Assembly: GCA_946902875.1 (NCBI GenBank)
Contig: OX336355.1
Location: 15,161,347 to 15,225,346, forward strand
Direction: 5' to 3'
DNA from: Nematopogon swammerdamellus
Taxonomy: Eukaryota > Arthropoda > Insecta > Lepidoptera > Adelidae
DNA length: 64,000 nt
Shown in pieces: positions 54,700 to 64,000 of the stretch; position 1 is the first letter of the stretch, and every line of letters begins with the position of its first letter. The notes beneath the pieces are model-generated. The model was not told the origin of the DNA. It did no database searches and saw nothing but the letters and a program-made list of their open reading frames with translations. The position numbers and the translations under genes are program-made.

Positions 54700-55930
54700 T
54701 TTCTCAAATTAACTGTGTAAGGCATGAAAAATAGTTTCAACAATATGAACAGTAGAAGTTTTATTCTTCTAGAGAAAGTTTTTCACAACCGCCCGCATGC
54801 CCAATAAAATTAGTACATATTTTTTACAAGTTGACAACTTTTTTAAATTTAAAACTTTTTACTTATCATTTGTCTAAATATTGCACCTATTTACTGAATG
54901 TCTGAAACTATGATCAATTTAAGTGTACTTCAGTACCTAAGGAATTCAAATAAAAAAAAAACAATATTGTTTATCAACTTACAACAATTTTATTTTTAAC
55001 AAATTGGTCCTTCGAGCCGGATTAGTTGGCTCCGGATCCCTAAAAACTCTCGCATCAATAACCAATTGGGCCATTACACGAAAGGTGACTGTCAATAAAT
55101 CAGTTCGCATGATTCACAGACGCCATTTCGTTTAATCGGCGCGCGCGCAGACTCCACGTCAAAATTGGCAACACTTTAAAAGACATGATAAGGCAAAAAG
55201 AGTTGCTTGTAAAATGAACCGCATTTAAATGATTCAATCGGTGAGGGGCAACCATAGATTTGCATTATCGAGGAATCTGAATGATCACATCCCTAACATG
55301 TTTGACTTATTGATTATAAGGGGTTCATTCTCGTTTAAAATGAGTTTTGTTTCTACAGCATGTAGATGGCCCCAACCCAACCTGTGCGTCGCGTCGCCTC
55401 AGGGCGTCACACTTCAGTTAATGATTCCTTTTTTATGCATGAGACATGTTCACGGCAATAAATTTCTGCCTCTATGATATTTAGCGCGACGTGAAAGACG
55501 TTGGATATAATAAGTACAACAAATAAAATCGAATCCAAATCGAATGTCAAATCGATAAAAACCAATTTAAGTTTGATAAATAAGAACTATACTTGGAGAG
55601 ATATTTATATAAATAAATGATCAATCTTGAGTATGTAATCCGATCAACCCTTGATGGTGGGTGACCGAGTGGCGCCAGCCGACTGGCCACCATACTGTGT
55701 AATTTCCGGTTAATGTTTCGCGTGTCCTCACTTTGTCAAATTGTCGTCGAGTCGCAGGGCGCGTGCCAGGCCAGGCGACAGTCGTTTGTCCAAACAGGTC
55801 AATGTATTCATTAAGTACTAGGTATATTTGGTGTTTTTATGCAAATTGGTGTCGTTGTTTTTACAAATAATATGTACAACATTTCGTTCAGTTTTTTCGG
55901 GTTTCGGAGAAGGTTTCTAAACATGTTTAT
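54700..55930. other. AT-rich stretch, no gene seen
   Basis: No splice-bounded coding sequence. 55640-55800 has a GC-richer patch (gggtgaccgagtggcgccag) that could be a tRNA-like SINE head but lacks a clear B box. Confidence 0.45.
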
Positions 55931-55931
55931 G

Positions 55932-55995
55932 AGATATTGCAGCACAACACCGATTACTCTGCTTACCCTGATGGTCGGGATACAGCGTGTGTGGT
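55932..55995 (+). mobile_element. Interspersed repeat B, 3' end
   Basis: gcagcacaacaccgattact and gtcgggatacagcgtgtgtg, the last 60 bases of the family. Confidence 0.7.
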
Positions 55996-56212
55996 ATATA
56001 TCTTCATTTCGTCAATTCTTTATTACATTAACATTGTTATGAGGTCATAGAGCGGATTGAACCTTTTCCCGGAGGGTGTCATGTCAGTGTCTCTTGACTT
56101 CGTTACCGTAAGAAGAAGCGGTGGGACGACTTTGGTTCTCTCTACTAAAGCATTTTATTTGCCACAAACGGGAAAGCACTAAAAATTGAAGCAGTGTTGA
56201 ATGAACTGTATA

Positions 56213-56600
56213 TAAGGTGTTTCGTTAGTCATGTCAATAGCTTCGGGAGGGTTACATACACACTCAAACAAACACTTTATGCAAAAAAAAACATATGTTT
56301 ATAGTACCATTTTTTCTTCTAACAAAAAAATAAAATCAAATAAGTAGCTGTAAAAACCAATCATAGTGACCTAGTGACTCACTTACAACAAACAGCTGTT
56401 CTGCGTTTGAACATAGTACGGTCATTGACCCTGTACAATGCATGTTACCTACTGTTACACACAGGTTAATGTTTAGGTAGCTAACATGTTTTGTTAAATT
56501 TCTCGAAAAGTAATGCTAAAAACATGTAATTTTTTTTGCGTATCCTGTTTATGTATGTAACCCTCCCGAAGTTATTGACATGACTAACGAAACACCTTAT
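56213..56600. mobile_element. MITE, 388 bp
   Basis: Ends taaggtgtttcgttagtcat and its complement (tgactaacgaaacacctta) continue pairing for about 45 bases (cttcgggagggttacata). TA/TATA flanks suggest a Tc1/mariner-type element. Confidence 0.85.
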
Positions 56601-56799
56601 ACAGCTAAGCTACCTAACCAAGCATCAGAAGACGTTCATTGAAGCGCAGAGTCGTGAGAGTTTCCGTCCGATGCGGTTCATTGACGATTTTTTGGAAATA
56701 AAAAAACAAAAATAGATGCCATACGCAAGATCAAGTCGGAATCTGCTGCGATTCACTGGCGATAGGTCAACTTGAAGTTATTATATAATTTGCGGATAT

Positions 56800-57125
56800 A
56801 AAACAAATTGTGACACTACATCACCTACAACATCCGTGATGTCAGCCCATAACACCGGGTGAACTAGGTGCCATGTCAGTGCTTCCCTTAATTTCATGTC
56901 GGCTACACTGAACTGGACGGAAAACACGAAATATTTACATAGCCGTTTCGACCGACGTTTCATTCGATGGTATCGGTGCGATGGTATCAACCCGGGCGGG
57001 ATATCCCCTACCACCTAGTAAGGTAAGAAGGGAAGGGACCTACAGTTTTACGTGGAATCCGAACCACGGTCAGCCTCCAACGGTCGAGCGGTCACCCATC
57101 CAAGAACTGACCGCGGTCTACATAT
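56800..57125 (-). mobile_element. 5S-type SINE
   Basis: Reversed: catcacctacaacatccgtg, gtcggctacactgaactgga, caacggtcgagcggtcaccc and ccaagaactgaccgcggtc. Confidence 0.75.
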
Positions 57126-57467
57126 TATAAGATTCAATGTCTGCCCTGTGTATGTATGTATGTATGTTCCTCAAGAACGGTTCAAAATACTATCTAGCGG
57201 TTTTTGCGGGTGCTGACTAACCGTTACACCATTTTGTCACACCAGTGTGGACCAGAAGAATTTTTTTCCTCCGTGTCACACTGACGGGTGTGACTGGTAA
57301 TCATTAACTAAAAGTAAGACTGACCGTCACACTGCTATGCAGAATTAAATGAATTTAATTTATTTATTAATAACTATATATATTGTAATATTTCCTTAGA
57401 TACACCTTTTTTTAAATAATATTTACAATAATTTTATATATAAAAAGTAAAAAAAAAATACATTACA

Positions 57468-57521
57468 TTACAATAAATGATCTATCGTAAAAACGGTTTT
57501 ACGATAGATGATTTATTGTAA
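57468..57521. other. Hairpin inside the element
   Basis: ttacaataaatgatctatcg and taaaa pair with ttttacgatagatgatttat and tgtaa; one mismatch in 25, loop cgg. Confidence 0.85.
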
Positions 57522-57662
57522 AATTGTATAGTAAAGGAAATTCTATCTACACTGCAGCTAGTTAAAAATAAATGTGATTATTTTATAATGTAAAATTTGA
57601 AAAAATACCAGGAATGCAGCAATGATAAGGAGCTGTATACGCGGGAAAAAAATGTATGACAT

Positions 57663-57895
57663 TTTTTTTATTTATTTTTTTATGGAAACTGACACGGTTA
57701 GCTACATCACCTACATCATCCGTGATGTCAGCCCATAACACCGGGTGAACTTGGTGCCACGTCAGCCTTCCCTTCGGTCGTGTCGGCTACACTGAACTGG
57801 ACGGAAAACACAAACTATTTACATAGCCGTTTCGACCGACCTTTCATTCAGTGCGGTGGTACCAACCCGGGCGGGTTAAACCCTGTTATGTTAAA
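57663..57895 (-). mobile_element. 5S-type SINE, tail
   Basis: T-run, tatggaaactgacacggtta to accaacccgggcgggttaaa. Nested in the element at 57207-58958. Confidence 0.8.
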
Positions 57896-57949
57896 ACATG
57901 TTATGCTAAGGCTCAGTTGGATCTTGTATCTGAGTTAGTGTTTTTAACG

Positions 57950-58690
57950 AGTGTACCGTGTGGGGCCGGTACTTAAAAAGAATAGCCCCACTGCATATCT
58001 CCCCGTGCATGTGGTAAAAGGCGACTAAGGGATAAGGACAAGATGTCGCGCTAAAGGGCGAAAGGCTAGCCACCTCTCACCTTGGCGCGGTCCTTCCACC
58101 TTGTCATGCAGTAGGTGGGTCTTCGTGCCTCACTTGCTGCTTGATAGTTATCTTGTCCGTATACTGTGCTAAACGTGGTGGTCGGTGTTGTGCTTTAATT
58201 TACCAGAGTACTTATGGGAGTGAAAGTTGGGTATGGCAGGCGAAGCATGAGAGCAGGATAAATAATGTCGAAATGCGCGCGTTGAGAGGAGTATGTGTGG
58301 AATAGGAGGAGTATGTGTGTCTGTAGAATGGATGATAGGAGACTAATGAAAGAAATCTATGGAGCGAATGTTAGTGGAAGAGTCGGGTAGGTTCGCTCTA
58401 GACGCACGTACCTGGACCAGATCGGGCATGTGCTCGAAAAGGGTCAGGTGCGTAGTACCCGTAACCGACGAGCATGTATGAAGAACATTATGAGAGTGGA
58501 AGAGGCGGCAAAAGTGTGTCAGGATCGTGGCGCGTGGCGGTTGGGTCCGTTGTCTTTGCCTGCCCCACTGGGAGGCAGGCAGGCGTGACGTTATGTATGT
58601 GTATGTATGTATGTATGAACTTATAGCACAACACCGATTACTCTGCTTACCCTGATTGTCGGGATACAAAAGCGTGAGTTATGTATGTAT
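57950..58690 (+). mobile_element. Interspersed repeat B split by a retroelement
   Basis: 57950-58208 carries head and body; 58619-58690 carries the 3' end with a TATG run. Between them is the insertion at 58209-58618. Confidence 0.8.
58209..58618 (+). mobile_element. 5'-truncated RTE-like retroelement
   Basis: Translates in pieces to GSESWVWQAKHESRINNVEM, RALRGVCG and, later, VEEAAKVCQDRGAWR, the C-terminal region of an RTE-like reverse transcriptase. Ends in a TATG run. acttat is present at both junctions. Confidence 0.65.
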
Positions 58691-58959
58691 GTATGTATGT
58701 TTTTAACGAAAACTTATTATTTAATTTCAACAAAATAATTAATACAAACACAAAAACACAAGGAAAACACAAGTGATCATTACATGATTGTTTGCCCTGG
58801 GGCTGGAAAAGAAAACGCGACCTTGAAAAAAAAAAGAAATAATAGTGTGACAGTGGAGAATAAAATTCTCGACTGTCACACTAGTGTGACACGGAGGAAA
58901 AAAATTCTTCTGGTCCACACTGGTGTGACAAAATGGTGTGACGGTTAGTCAGCACCCGT

Positions 58960-59575
58960 TTTTGCCTATGTAATTCGACATACCTGCGCCAGGTTACAGG
59001 CTATACAACATCACGCCACTATTCATATGAGCTGAGCAGTGGGGTTGGAAGTGAGCGCTGTCGGAAAAACTATCAATGCGGTTAGCTTTCATGTGATTTA
59101 CAGGAAAACTGCTAAGCCTTTACATAGGGCTTCTGCCTTAGTGACTTACTTTCTTCGAGAGAGTATAATTTCGTTCGTCGCGAACGGATATTTAAATAAC
59201 TCGATAAAAGTATATAATTTACGTGAACGCAGCTCGGCCTTCGGCCTTGCCATTAGTGACTTAGTGTTTTCAAGAAAGTATATAGTTTGAACGAACATCC
59301 TGAATAAGTAAAAATCTTATGCTTTTGCGTCTCAATTGTCCTTATGTCGACCTTATTTCAAGTCGACCTAACACCGCTACCGACAGTTGACCCGTCAACC
59401 TTCGCATGACCAATCGGGACACGACTTCCGAACTCTCCAGACCGGTCACGACCCGACACGACCTGGTCGCGATAAAAACTACAATCGCGCGCGTGATCCT
59501 GGCTGCTCCATTCATCCATGAGAAGTAGGTACGTGCGACCATTCCGCCCTCCGCAGGGTTGTCAAACAGGACATT
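58960..59575. other. Unassigned; local direct repeat
   Basis: gccttagtgacttactttct and cattagtgacttagtgtttt (near 59135 and 59252) are diverged copies, each followed by gagagtata/gaaagtata. 59340-59550 is GC-richer. No gene called. Confidence 0.35.
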
Positions 59576-59576
59576 A

Positions 59577-59820
59577 CTTTTTTTTTTTTTTTTTTTTTAT
59601 GGGAACTGACACGGTTGGCTTCATCACCCACAACATCCGTGATGTCAGCCCATAACACCGGGTGAACTTGGTGCCACGTCAGCCTTCCCTTCGGTCGTGC
59701 CGGCTACACTGAACTGGACGGAACTTACATTCTTAATTATGGAAACGGACACGGTTGGCTACATCGTCTATTACGCCCTTGATGTCAGCCTTCCTTGCGG
59801 CTACATTGAACTGGACGCTA
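59577..59820 (-). mobile_element. Two 5S-type SINE tails in tandem
   Basis: A T-run of 22 then gggaactgacacggttggct to gaactggacggaac (59577-59727); then ggacacggttggctacatcg to cattgaactggacg (59742-59817). Confidence 0.75.
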
Positions 59821-60189
59821 AATCGAGACTTCTAATCTTCTACTTTATATGATTTCACGAACCAACTCTTCGGGCCCGGTAATGCGGACAAAGGCTGTGT
59901 CCAAATGTGTCTTAGCATGTATTTTTTTAAATTATGTATTGCTGTTATAAACACTGGATTTATACATTGTGTGTAAATGTATTGTATATTATGTATTGTT
60001 CACGGCACTGTGGAACAACCATTTTTTTTGTAATAATGTCTTTAATGTGAACACGAGAAAATATTTTACTGGTTAGGTAATTTATATGAAACACCTCTGG
60101 CAACTATATGTATTGTACTATAAACTTTTGATTTTCCAAATATATAAAAAAATATATATATGTGTGTGTGTGTGAGTATAGGTGAAAAT

Positions 60190-60490
60190 AAAAAAAATTG
60201 ATTTAACACCGTTCGGAACCGGTGTAAAACTGTAGGTCCCTTCCCTTGCCCCTTACTAGGTGGTAGGCTCAATTTGTAGCCGACTGGGTTGGTACCACCG
60301 TACTGGATGTAAGATGGCCGCATAGCAGCCTCGGTTGTGTTCTCCTCTAGTCCATTATAGCCAGCAATCCAGGGAAGTCTCCGGTATGGCACCTACCTTC
60401 TCGGAGGTGATATTGGCTGGTCGGAGCATGCGCTTTGGCCCCTCCAACTCAGCCACCCATACCGGATTACATAAAAAAAAAATTTCATGT
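60190..60490 (+). mobile_element. tRNA-type SINE (family C), headless
   Basis: From ccgttcggaaccggtgtaaa through agccgactgggttggtacca to accggattacataaaaaaaa. The head is missing, as at 19284. Confidence 0.8.
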
Positions 60491-60499
60491 TCTAGATAA

Positions 60500-60605
60500 A
60501 CAGATGGATAGAAATATTTATTGCTCCAATTCTTTTTACAGAAACAAGCACGATGTACAATTCTTATTAGGCAAAGGCGGACTTATCTCTTATAGAAATA
60601 TCTTC
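60500..60605 (-). mobile_element. CR1-like 3' end, reversed
   Basis: agatggatagaaatatttat and ggcaaaggcggacttatctc are the complement of the end at 27900-28000. Confidence 0.55.
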
Positions 60606-60714
60606 CAGTCAAACTTTGGATGTTTGAGATCTGACATGGTATGTTGACATCTGACATGGTTGTCATTTTCTATTCGGTTCGAACGAATTTTTTTAGCAAA
60701 ACGAACATACAGAC

Positions 60715-60850
60715 AAAACACACGCTGTATCCCGACAATCAAGGTAAGCAGAGTAATCGGAGTTGTGCTGCAAATACTCTTGTAAATTACAGCATAACAC
60801 CGACCACCACGTTTAGCAAAGTATTCGGACAAGATAACTATCAAGTAGCA
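60715..60850 (-). mobile_element. Interspersed repeat B fragment
   Basis: cacacgctgtatcccgacaa, agcataacaccgaccaccac, attcggacaagataactatc: reversed family tail. Confidence 0.7.
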
Positions 60851-61162
60851 AAACGTGAGTTTTATTAAAGCGGAAGTGCCAACCCTGGGTTAGGCTGATG
60901 CGGGGGAAATGGCGCGATCCGTGAAATCTGTGAGCTCTCGGATATTTTCGATCATTCGATTGACTTAGAATCGTTGTATCGATTCATCAGGCGAGACTAA
61001 TTATTTGAAATGAAAATCGGCATTTTGTTCATTTAGAAAATAAAAAAGAGGTGGACGGATGGCCTAGCTAGGTAGATAGATCTAGGCAGCAATAATCTGC
61101 CTTGAAGTCGGTCGGTCGGTCCACATTAGTCGGAGGCTTTAAAATACAGTCAACATACATAT

Positions 61163-61871
61163 ATAAAGCCTGACCAGGAATATATGAGGGGCCGCCATAT
61201 TGCGGAATTTCGTTGGAACTAATTTCTTACACTGGCCACAATTATGTTTGATCCTTGATAATCTGTTGTCAATGTCAAAATTGCTTCTGAACTGACATTT
61301 AGGTGAAACGTTATGTCATTGTAGTGAGATTGTCATGAATTGGGGGCCGTAATGTACAATTAGGTAATTATTTTTTGTTCTATCTAGGTGTATGTCAAAC
61401 ATCTATTTACCGAATAGCAAACAAAAGAGGGACGTAAATATTATTCGTTCTGAACAAAAACACTTTTTGACTTTACAGAAATACGAAACGTTCGAATAAA
61501 AATAGCATAGGTTAAGTTTTTCTGAACTAGAATTTTTATTAAAAAGTTTAGTGTTTCAGCAAGATCGATTAATAATTTTTTTAATAATTTGTACACTTTG
61601 CTTCAGGACATATCTGCAGATATACGGAAAAAATGTTGTGAACATGTAAATGTCAAGGCTAGTTCTTTTTACATTGACATCAAAATATATATAAAAGATG
61701 CATTAAATTAAAATTCATTTTGTATATCTTATTGTCTATTTCAGTGCCAAAGTACATTTTGAATAAAAACATCGGCCAATTCAATATTTGCGTACTATAC
61801 TGAATATAAATATAAATCTAAAAAGTGGCTCCATCTTAACAGCTCTCATATATTCCTGGTCAGGCTTTACA
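61163..61871. mobile_element. DNA transposon remnant, 709 bp
   Basis: Terminal repeats taaagcctgaccaggaatat plus atgag and the complement at 61847-61871 are exact over 25 bases. No transposase; interior AT-rich. TA at the ends fits a Tc1/mariner-type target. Confidence 0.8.
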
Positions 61872-62129
61872 TACCACACGCTATATTCCGACAATATTAG
61901 TATCTTTAGACTTATTGCATTTCTTTGTAATTAACTTAAACTAATTGGTTTTTATTTGACCTGATCCAGATATAGGTAAAGTAAATAGGCAGAGTGGTCA
62001 GATTCTTGAGTATTCATGTTTATGCTGTAAATATTAATGTTCTTGTGAGCGGTAGTATGTGTTAATTATTGTAAATTACTTCAATATAATACTTATATGT
62101 ACGGTACTAGCAAAACATTGTGACTTGCG

Positions 62130-62320
62130 AAGTTTGTTTGTCAGTTCTTCTTCGCATTGAATTTAGAACTGGCGGAATTTTCGACATGTGCAAGCGTAGG
62201 TTACCTACCTATGGATGAAATTATACAATAAACAATAAACGATCGGGGTAAGCAGAGTGATCGGTGTTGTGCCGCACTGCAAGTACTCTTGCAATTACAG
62301 CACTAAACCGATCGCTACCC
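62130..62320. repeat. Interspersed repeat and B fragment
   Basis: 62130-62245 resembles 19035-19165 (aactggcggaattttcgaca, acaataaacaataaac). 62246-62320 is a reversed B tail (cggggtaagcagagtgatcg). Confidence 0.55.
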
Positions 62321-62469
62321 GTGCAAAAAAAAAACGGTGGAGTGCGAGTTTTACTCACGCACGTAGGGTATACCATGCCTGTCAAAAAACCATATTCGTC
62401 TATATTTTGTCTTTCTATAACGCAAAATATAAATATCTGTGGCGCCATTTATTATTCGGTAGCGTGAAT

Positions 62470-62755
62470 ATTTTTTTTTATGGAAACCGACACGGTTGGC
62501 TACATCACCTACAACATGCGTCATGTCAGCCCACAACACCGGGTGAACTAGGTGCCATGTCAGGCTTCCCTTCATTTCATGTCGGCTACACTGAACTGGA
62601 CGGAAAACACGAACTGTTTACATAGCCGTTTCGACGGACGTTTAGTTCAGTGCGGTGGTACCAACCCGGCCGGGATAAACCCTACCACCTAGTAAGGTAA
62701 GAAGGGACGGGACCTACAGTTTAACGTGGAATTAGAACCACGGTCAGCCGTGTCA
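62470..62755 (-). mobile_element. 5S-type SINE
   Basis: T-run, tatggaaaccgacacggttg to acgtggaattagaaccacgg. The head is missing. Confidence 0.8.
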
Positions 62756-62819
62756 TTTTCGTGTGCTATGAATCGAATATGTACTAATCGATTCTTAGCA
62801 CGTTTATTGTATGGGGAAC

Positions 62820-63007
62820 CCTCTTAATTTTTTAATTTTAAATTTTTGTATTATTTGTTGGCACATCCTCCATAATAAATAACACATAGGTATTCTGTGA
62901 AAATTTCAACCGGCTACCTATTACGGTTCAAACGATACAGCGGACGGACGGCCGGACGGACGGACGAACAGACAGACAGACGAAGTAGGCTTAGTAATAG
63001 GCTTCCG
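62820..63007 (-). repeat. Repeat F, reversed, cut by a retrotransposon
   Basis: atttcaaccggctacctatt, cggacggacggccggacgga, gacagacagacgaagtaggc and taataggcttccgta, the complement of the left part of repeat F. It ends abruptly at the CR1-like element. Confidence 0.65.
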
Positions 63008-63853
63008 TATGTCCCTGTCCCTACCACTACTGGAGCTGCAGTCGGTGGTGGCGCCCCTGCTGGTGTCTCGAACACTTCCTGTCCTAGAGATGTTACCATC
63101 GGCACCAGTGTTAATCGAAAAATGCTCCTACTTTGCGACTCTTACGGCCGTGACGTGACAAAACATATCCATGGTAAATGTGAGTCATTGGTTGTAACAG
63201 GATTATTTAAACCTCAAGCTCCATTACACGAGCTAGTTAAGAACGTATCAGTTTTGACAAATGATTTTAAATCAGGCGACTCTCTTGTGATCATTGCAGG
63301 TGATAGTGCTGCAAACCGAAAGGTCAATAAATATATGCAAAGTATTCGGTCTCTAGCAAAATTAAGTGTACAAAAAAACATTCGGCTGTGCATCAGCACA
63401 CTGTCGTACGTAAAAAATGGGGATTTTATAACAAATGTAAACAAAGTCAACAATAACATTTTTAAACTTAATAAATTTATTCTGAACTCTGTCTCGAACT
63501 GCGAACAAAGTGCCTACATTGACCTGAATAGTTTCGATGCATCGTGTTATAAAAATAATGGTTATCTGAATTCTACAGGTGTTGATATGCTATGTAATAA
63601 ACTTCTGTCTGATGAATATGTGTGCAATAGTAATCTGAAATTTATCAACACCACTGTGAATATGAATATCTGTAATCTTACTAAGGAAACCAGTGATCGC
63701 TGTCTCTCGTCGAATCTACAGTTCGTGACTACTAACCTTGTTGTGCCAAGTATTGAAGCAGTAATATTGACTAGGCAAATAACGGGAAGGCAGCATAAAT
63801 CAATATCTAAAACAGATGTGACTGCTGAAAATATTTTTTTAGGAAAAACCTAG
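63008..63853 (+). CDS. CR1-like retrotransposon ORF1 (esterase-like), 5'-truncated
   Basis: An open frame to TAG at 63851 encodes NRKMLLLCDSYGRDVTKHIH, VVTGLFKPQAPLHELVKNVS, DSLVIIAGDSAANRKVNK and LRLCISTLSYVKNG-like segments. CDSYGR with the later G-D-S and the overall order resemble the SGNH/GDSL esterase domain in ORF1 of CR1-group elements; whether the catalytic set is complete I cannot judge. The frame runs upstream into repeat F (to 62897), so that N-terminus is not native. It is less biased and more AT-rich than HEATR5B. The last codons overlap ORF2 in the -1 frame. Confidence 0.7.
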   Translation, partial: YVPVPTTTGAAVGGGAPAGVSNTSCPRDVTIGTSVNRKMLLLCDSYGRDVTKHIHGKCESLVVTGLFKPQAPLHELVKNVSVLTNDFKSGDSLVIIAGDSAANRKVNKYMQSIRSLAKLSVQKNIRLCISTLSYVKNGDFITNVNKVNNNIFKLNKFILNSVSNCEQSAYIDLNSFDASCYKNNGYLNSTGVDMLCNKLLSDEYVCNSNLKFINTTVNMNICNLTKETSDRCLSSNLQFVTTNLVVPSIEAVILTRQITGRQHKSISKTDVTAENIFLGKT

Positions 63854-64000
63854 AGACATCTCAAACAAAGACATACGGAAATGAAATACTCAAAACTACC
63901 AAAATTGTTCATCAAAATATACGTAATATAAGAGAGAAATGTTTAGACATATCATTAGCTGTAGAACAATATAACATAGATATACTTTGTGTAACCGAAA
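63826..64000 (+). CDS. CR1-like retrotransposon ORF2, start only
   Basis: The -1 frame gives TTKIVHQNIRNIREKCLDIS, LAVEQYNIDILCVTE, the usual beginning of an APE-type endonuclease (HxNIRSI...LxxxxxxDIxxxTE). No ATG is in frame before it, so it may depend on frameshift or reinitiation. Cut by the window end. Confidence 0.7.
63835..63841 (+). promoter_or_regulatory. Candidate -1 frameshift heptamer T_TTT_TTA
   Basis: In the ORF1 frame the codons read ATT TTT TTA, so T_TTT_TTA is in slippery register. A -1 slip enters the ORF2 frame, which is open from 63826 to the window end. A T run of seven could also be a sequence error. Confidence 0.4.

Larger units (their letters stand above)
57207..58958. 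mobile_element. Terminal-inverted-repeat element with nested insertions
   Basis: Ends cgggtgctgactaaccgtta and the complement (ggttagtcagcacccg) pair over about 75 bases, through ccagaagaatttttttcctc. tttttg flanks both ends as a possible 6-bp target duplication. Inside are a hairpin (57468-57521), a 5S-type SINE, a B element and a retroelement fragment. No transposase seen. Confidence 0.8.

Noticed and set aside
62897..63007. Start of the 318-codon frame as the native ORF1 N-terminus
   Set aside because: This part is translated repeat F (GRTDEQTDRR comes from gacagacagac runs); the retrotransposon begins near 63008.

Overview
The window is eukaryotic and very probably lepidopteran. It holds short coding exons with GT-AG junctions inside long introns packed with SINEs, MITEs and 5'-truncated non-LTR retrotransposons. 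Several repeat families (RTE ends with TGAC or TATG runs, polyA SINEs) look to me like moth and butterfly repeats, but this is recall and was not tested. No bacterial operon, CRISPR array, tRNA gene or rRNA gene was found; the tRNA-like and 5S-like stretches are SINE heads.

Bases 492-32409 (+) carry 25 consecutive exons, in matching phase, of the C-terminal two thirds (about 1,363 residues, with stop) of HEATR5B, a HEAT-repeat solenoid that works with AP-1 in clathrin trafficking. Nearly every intron holds transposon debris. Two introns also hold tandem arrays that start at an exon's 5' splice site: exon 4 (six full copies plus a remnant, 168-187 bp period) and exon 22 (seven 38-41 bp copies).

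Bases 32410-42000 lie downstream. The last two coding exons of an unrecognised minus-strand gene are supported here: a penultimate exon at 37466-37601 and a terminal exon at 35534-35592 with a polyadenylation signal just beyond. The penultimate exon has been amplified into a 4.5-kb array of 29 units of 157 bp. Every unit keeps the 3' splice site, but only the copy next to the terminal exon keeps the matching 5' splice site and lacks the TAG found in the others. The array shows nested higher-order repeats.

Bases 42000-64000 show no gene I can defend. They hold SINEs of at least three families (one with a 5S rRNA-like promoter region), several TA-flanked MITEs, a 2.1-kb palindromic Tc1/mariner-type element with a SINE mirrored in both arms, a 1.75-kb terminal-inverted-repeat element with nested insertions, and, at the right edge, a CR1-like retrotransposon whose ORF1 (esterase-like) overlaps ORF2 (endonuclease start) at a T_TTT_TTA slippery heptamer.

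The most unusual signal is that three independent tandem expansions in one window are each anchored at a splice junction.
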